Positions 63,749 to 64,000 of a stretch of 64,000 bases of DNA are shown piece by piece. Both the position numbers and the translations under genes were made by a program. Every line of letters begins with the position of its first letter. Position 1 is the stretch's first letter. The DNA is from Pseudomonas koreensis (GTDB lineage Bacteria > Pseudomonadota > Gammaproteobacteria > Pseudomonadales > Pseudomonadaceae), in assembly GCF_025447595.1 (NCBI RefSeq), contig NZ_JAOEJU010000005.1, positions 226,963 to 290,962 of the forward strand, read 5' to 3'. Under the pieces are notes generated by a model. The model was not told the origin of the DNA and did not search any database. It saw nothing but the letters and a program-made list of their open reading frames with translations.

Positions 63749-63776
63749 TTGACGGCAGATTCTGAGTCTCTATAAT
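63749..63776 (+). promoter_or_regulatory. Strong sigma-70 promoter, upstream of a probable rrn operon
   Basis: TTGACG (63749-63754), 16-bp spacer, perfect TATAAT (63771-63776), followed by the CG-rich discriminator TCGCCCCAC. No gene lies between here and the window end. Confidence 0.85.
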
Positions 63777-63952
63777 TCGCCCCACTTCCGGCGCAGTCGA
63801 AACGGAAAACTCCTTGAGATTCAATGAGTTAAGTAGGTTTCGAAAGCGGGTCGCTTCAGTTCATCGAAGCCTGGAAGGAGTTGGAAATGCCGGTTGGTTC
63901 TGGCGCTTTCAACGGTTCGATCTTCTCGGTCGAAAGCGGAGAAAAAGAGGTG

Positions 63953-63980
63953 TTGACAGCAGCGTGTAACGCTGTAGAAT
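63953..63980 (+). promoter_or_regulatory. Second strong sigma-70 promoter, rrn-type
   Basis: Perfect TTGACA (63953-63958), 16-bp spacer, TAGAAT (63975-63980), then TCGCCTCCCGCTAACGAGAG. This closely resembles the promoter region I remember before Pseudomonas 16S rRNA genes. The rRNA operon itself would begin outside the window. Confidence 0.85.
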
Positions 63981-64000
63981 TCGCCTCCCGCTAACGAGAG

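Noticed and set aside
61968..63824. 618-codon minus-strand frame opposite bauC
   Set aside because: Shadow frame of a firm dehydrogenase gene, with His/Gln/Arg-rich composition and no motif.

Overview
The window is a high-GC chromosomal segment of a Pseudomonas, most likely of the P. fluorescens group. The evidence is gene content and order (Tad/PprAB locus, bauR-bauA-bauC, purine deaminase plus BMP-type ABC locus), the GTGGGAGCGAGC-type REP/REPIN elements, and an rrn-type tandem promoter at the right edge. No insertion sequence, prophage, CRISPR array, tRNA or rRNA gene body is visible. The family and synteny calls rest on recognition of motifs and remembered gene order, not on a database search.

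Left edge (0-7 kb): the 3' part of a type VI VgrG with a DUF4123 adaptor, then a lipoprotein esterase, a MATE exporter, a small membrane protein, a MazG-like pyrophosphohydrolase overlapping cmoM, and two paralogous DUF4136 lipoproteins.

Tad/Flp pilus region (7-23.4 kb): tadG, the sensor kinase PprA, a TadE-like pseudopilin, the prepilin peptidase FppA and the regulator PprB are followed by the core operon rcpC-rcpA-tadZ-tadA-tadB-tadC-tadD-DUF3613 on the minus strand. The pilin gene flp diverges from rcpC, and a single-domain response regulator follows flp. The core is flanked by two nearly identical direct repeats of about 380 bp. A DUF6124 gene with a long structured leader sits between the first repeat and the operon. 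Next to this block are a TpsB-type outer-membrane transporter and a large Gly/Val-repeat lipoprotein, without a recognisable TpsA substrate.

Middle (27.5-46.2 kb): a MaoC/FabG/thiolase acyl-chain set, a chemoreceptor with an amino-acid-type dCache signature, a RIO-family kinase, two MFS exporters, a copper module (copA-cueR, copZ, two CueR-type promoters and a secreted protein), a LysR-controlled quinone-oxidoreductase/monooxygenase pair, an ArsR-like regulator and a third MFS transporter.

Right part (46.3-58 kb): a purine uptake and deamination locus (adenine deaminase, an Fe/2-oxoglutarate-type oxygenase, BMP binding protein, 8-oxoguanine deaminase, two permeases, double ATPase). It is interrupted by a Ca2+/H+ antiporter and by an SDR-MerR-membrane protein module, and it is studded with REPINs. 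A 537-bp gap upstream holds three perfect DnaA boxes, two of them inside a diverged direct repeat. Then come yigZ, a RutR-like TetR regulator and the beta-alanine catabolism genes bauR, bauA and bauC. The window ends in tandem strong promoters typical of an rRNA operon.
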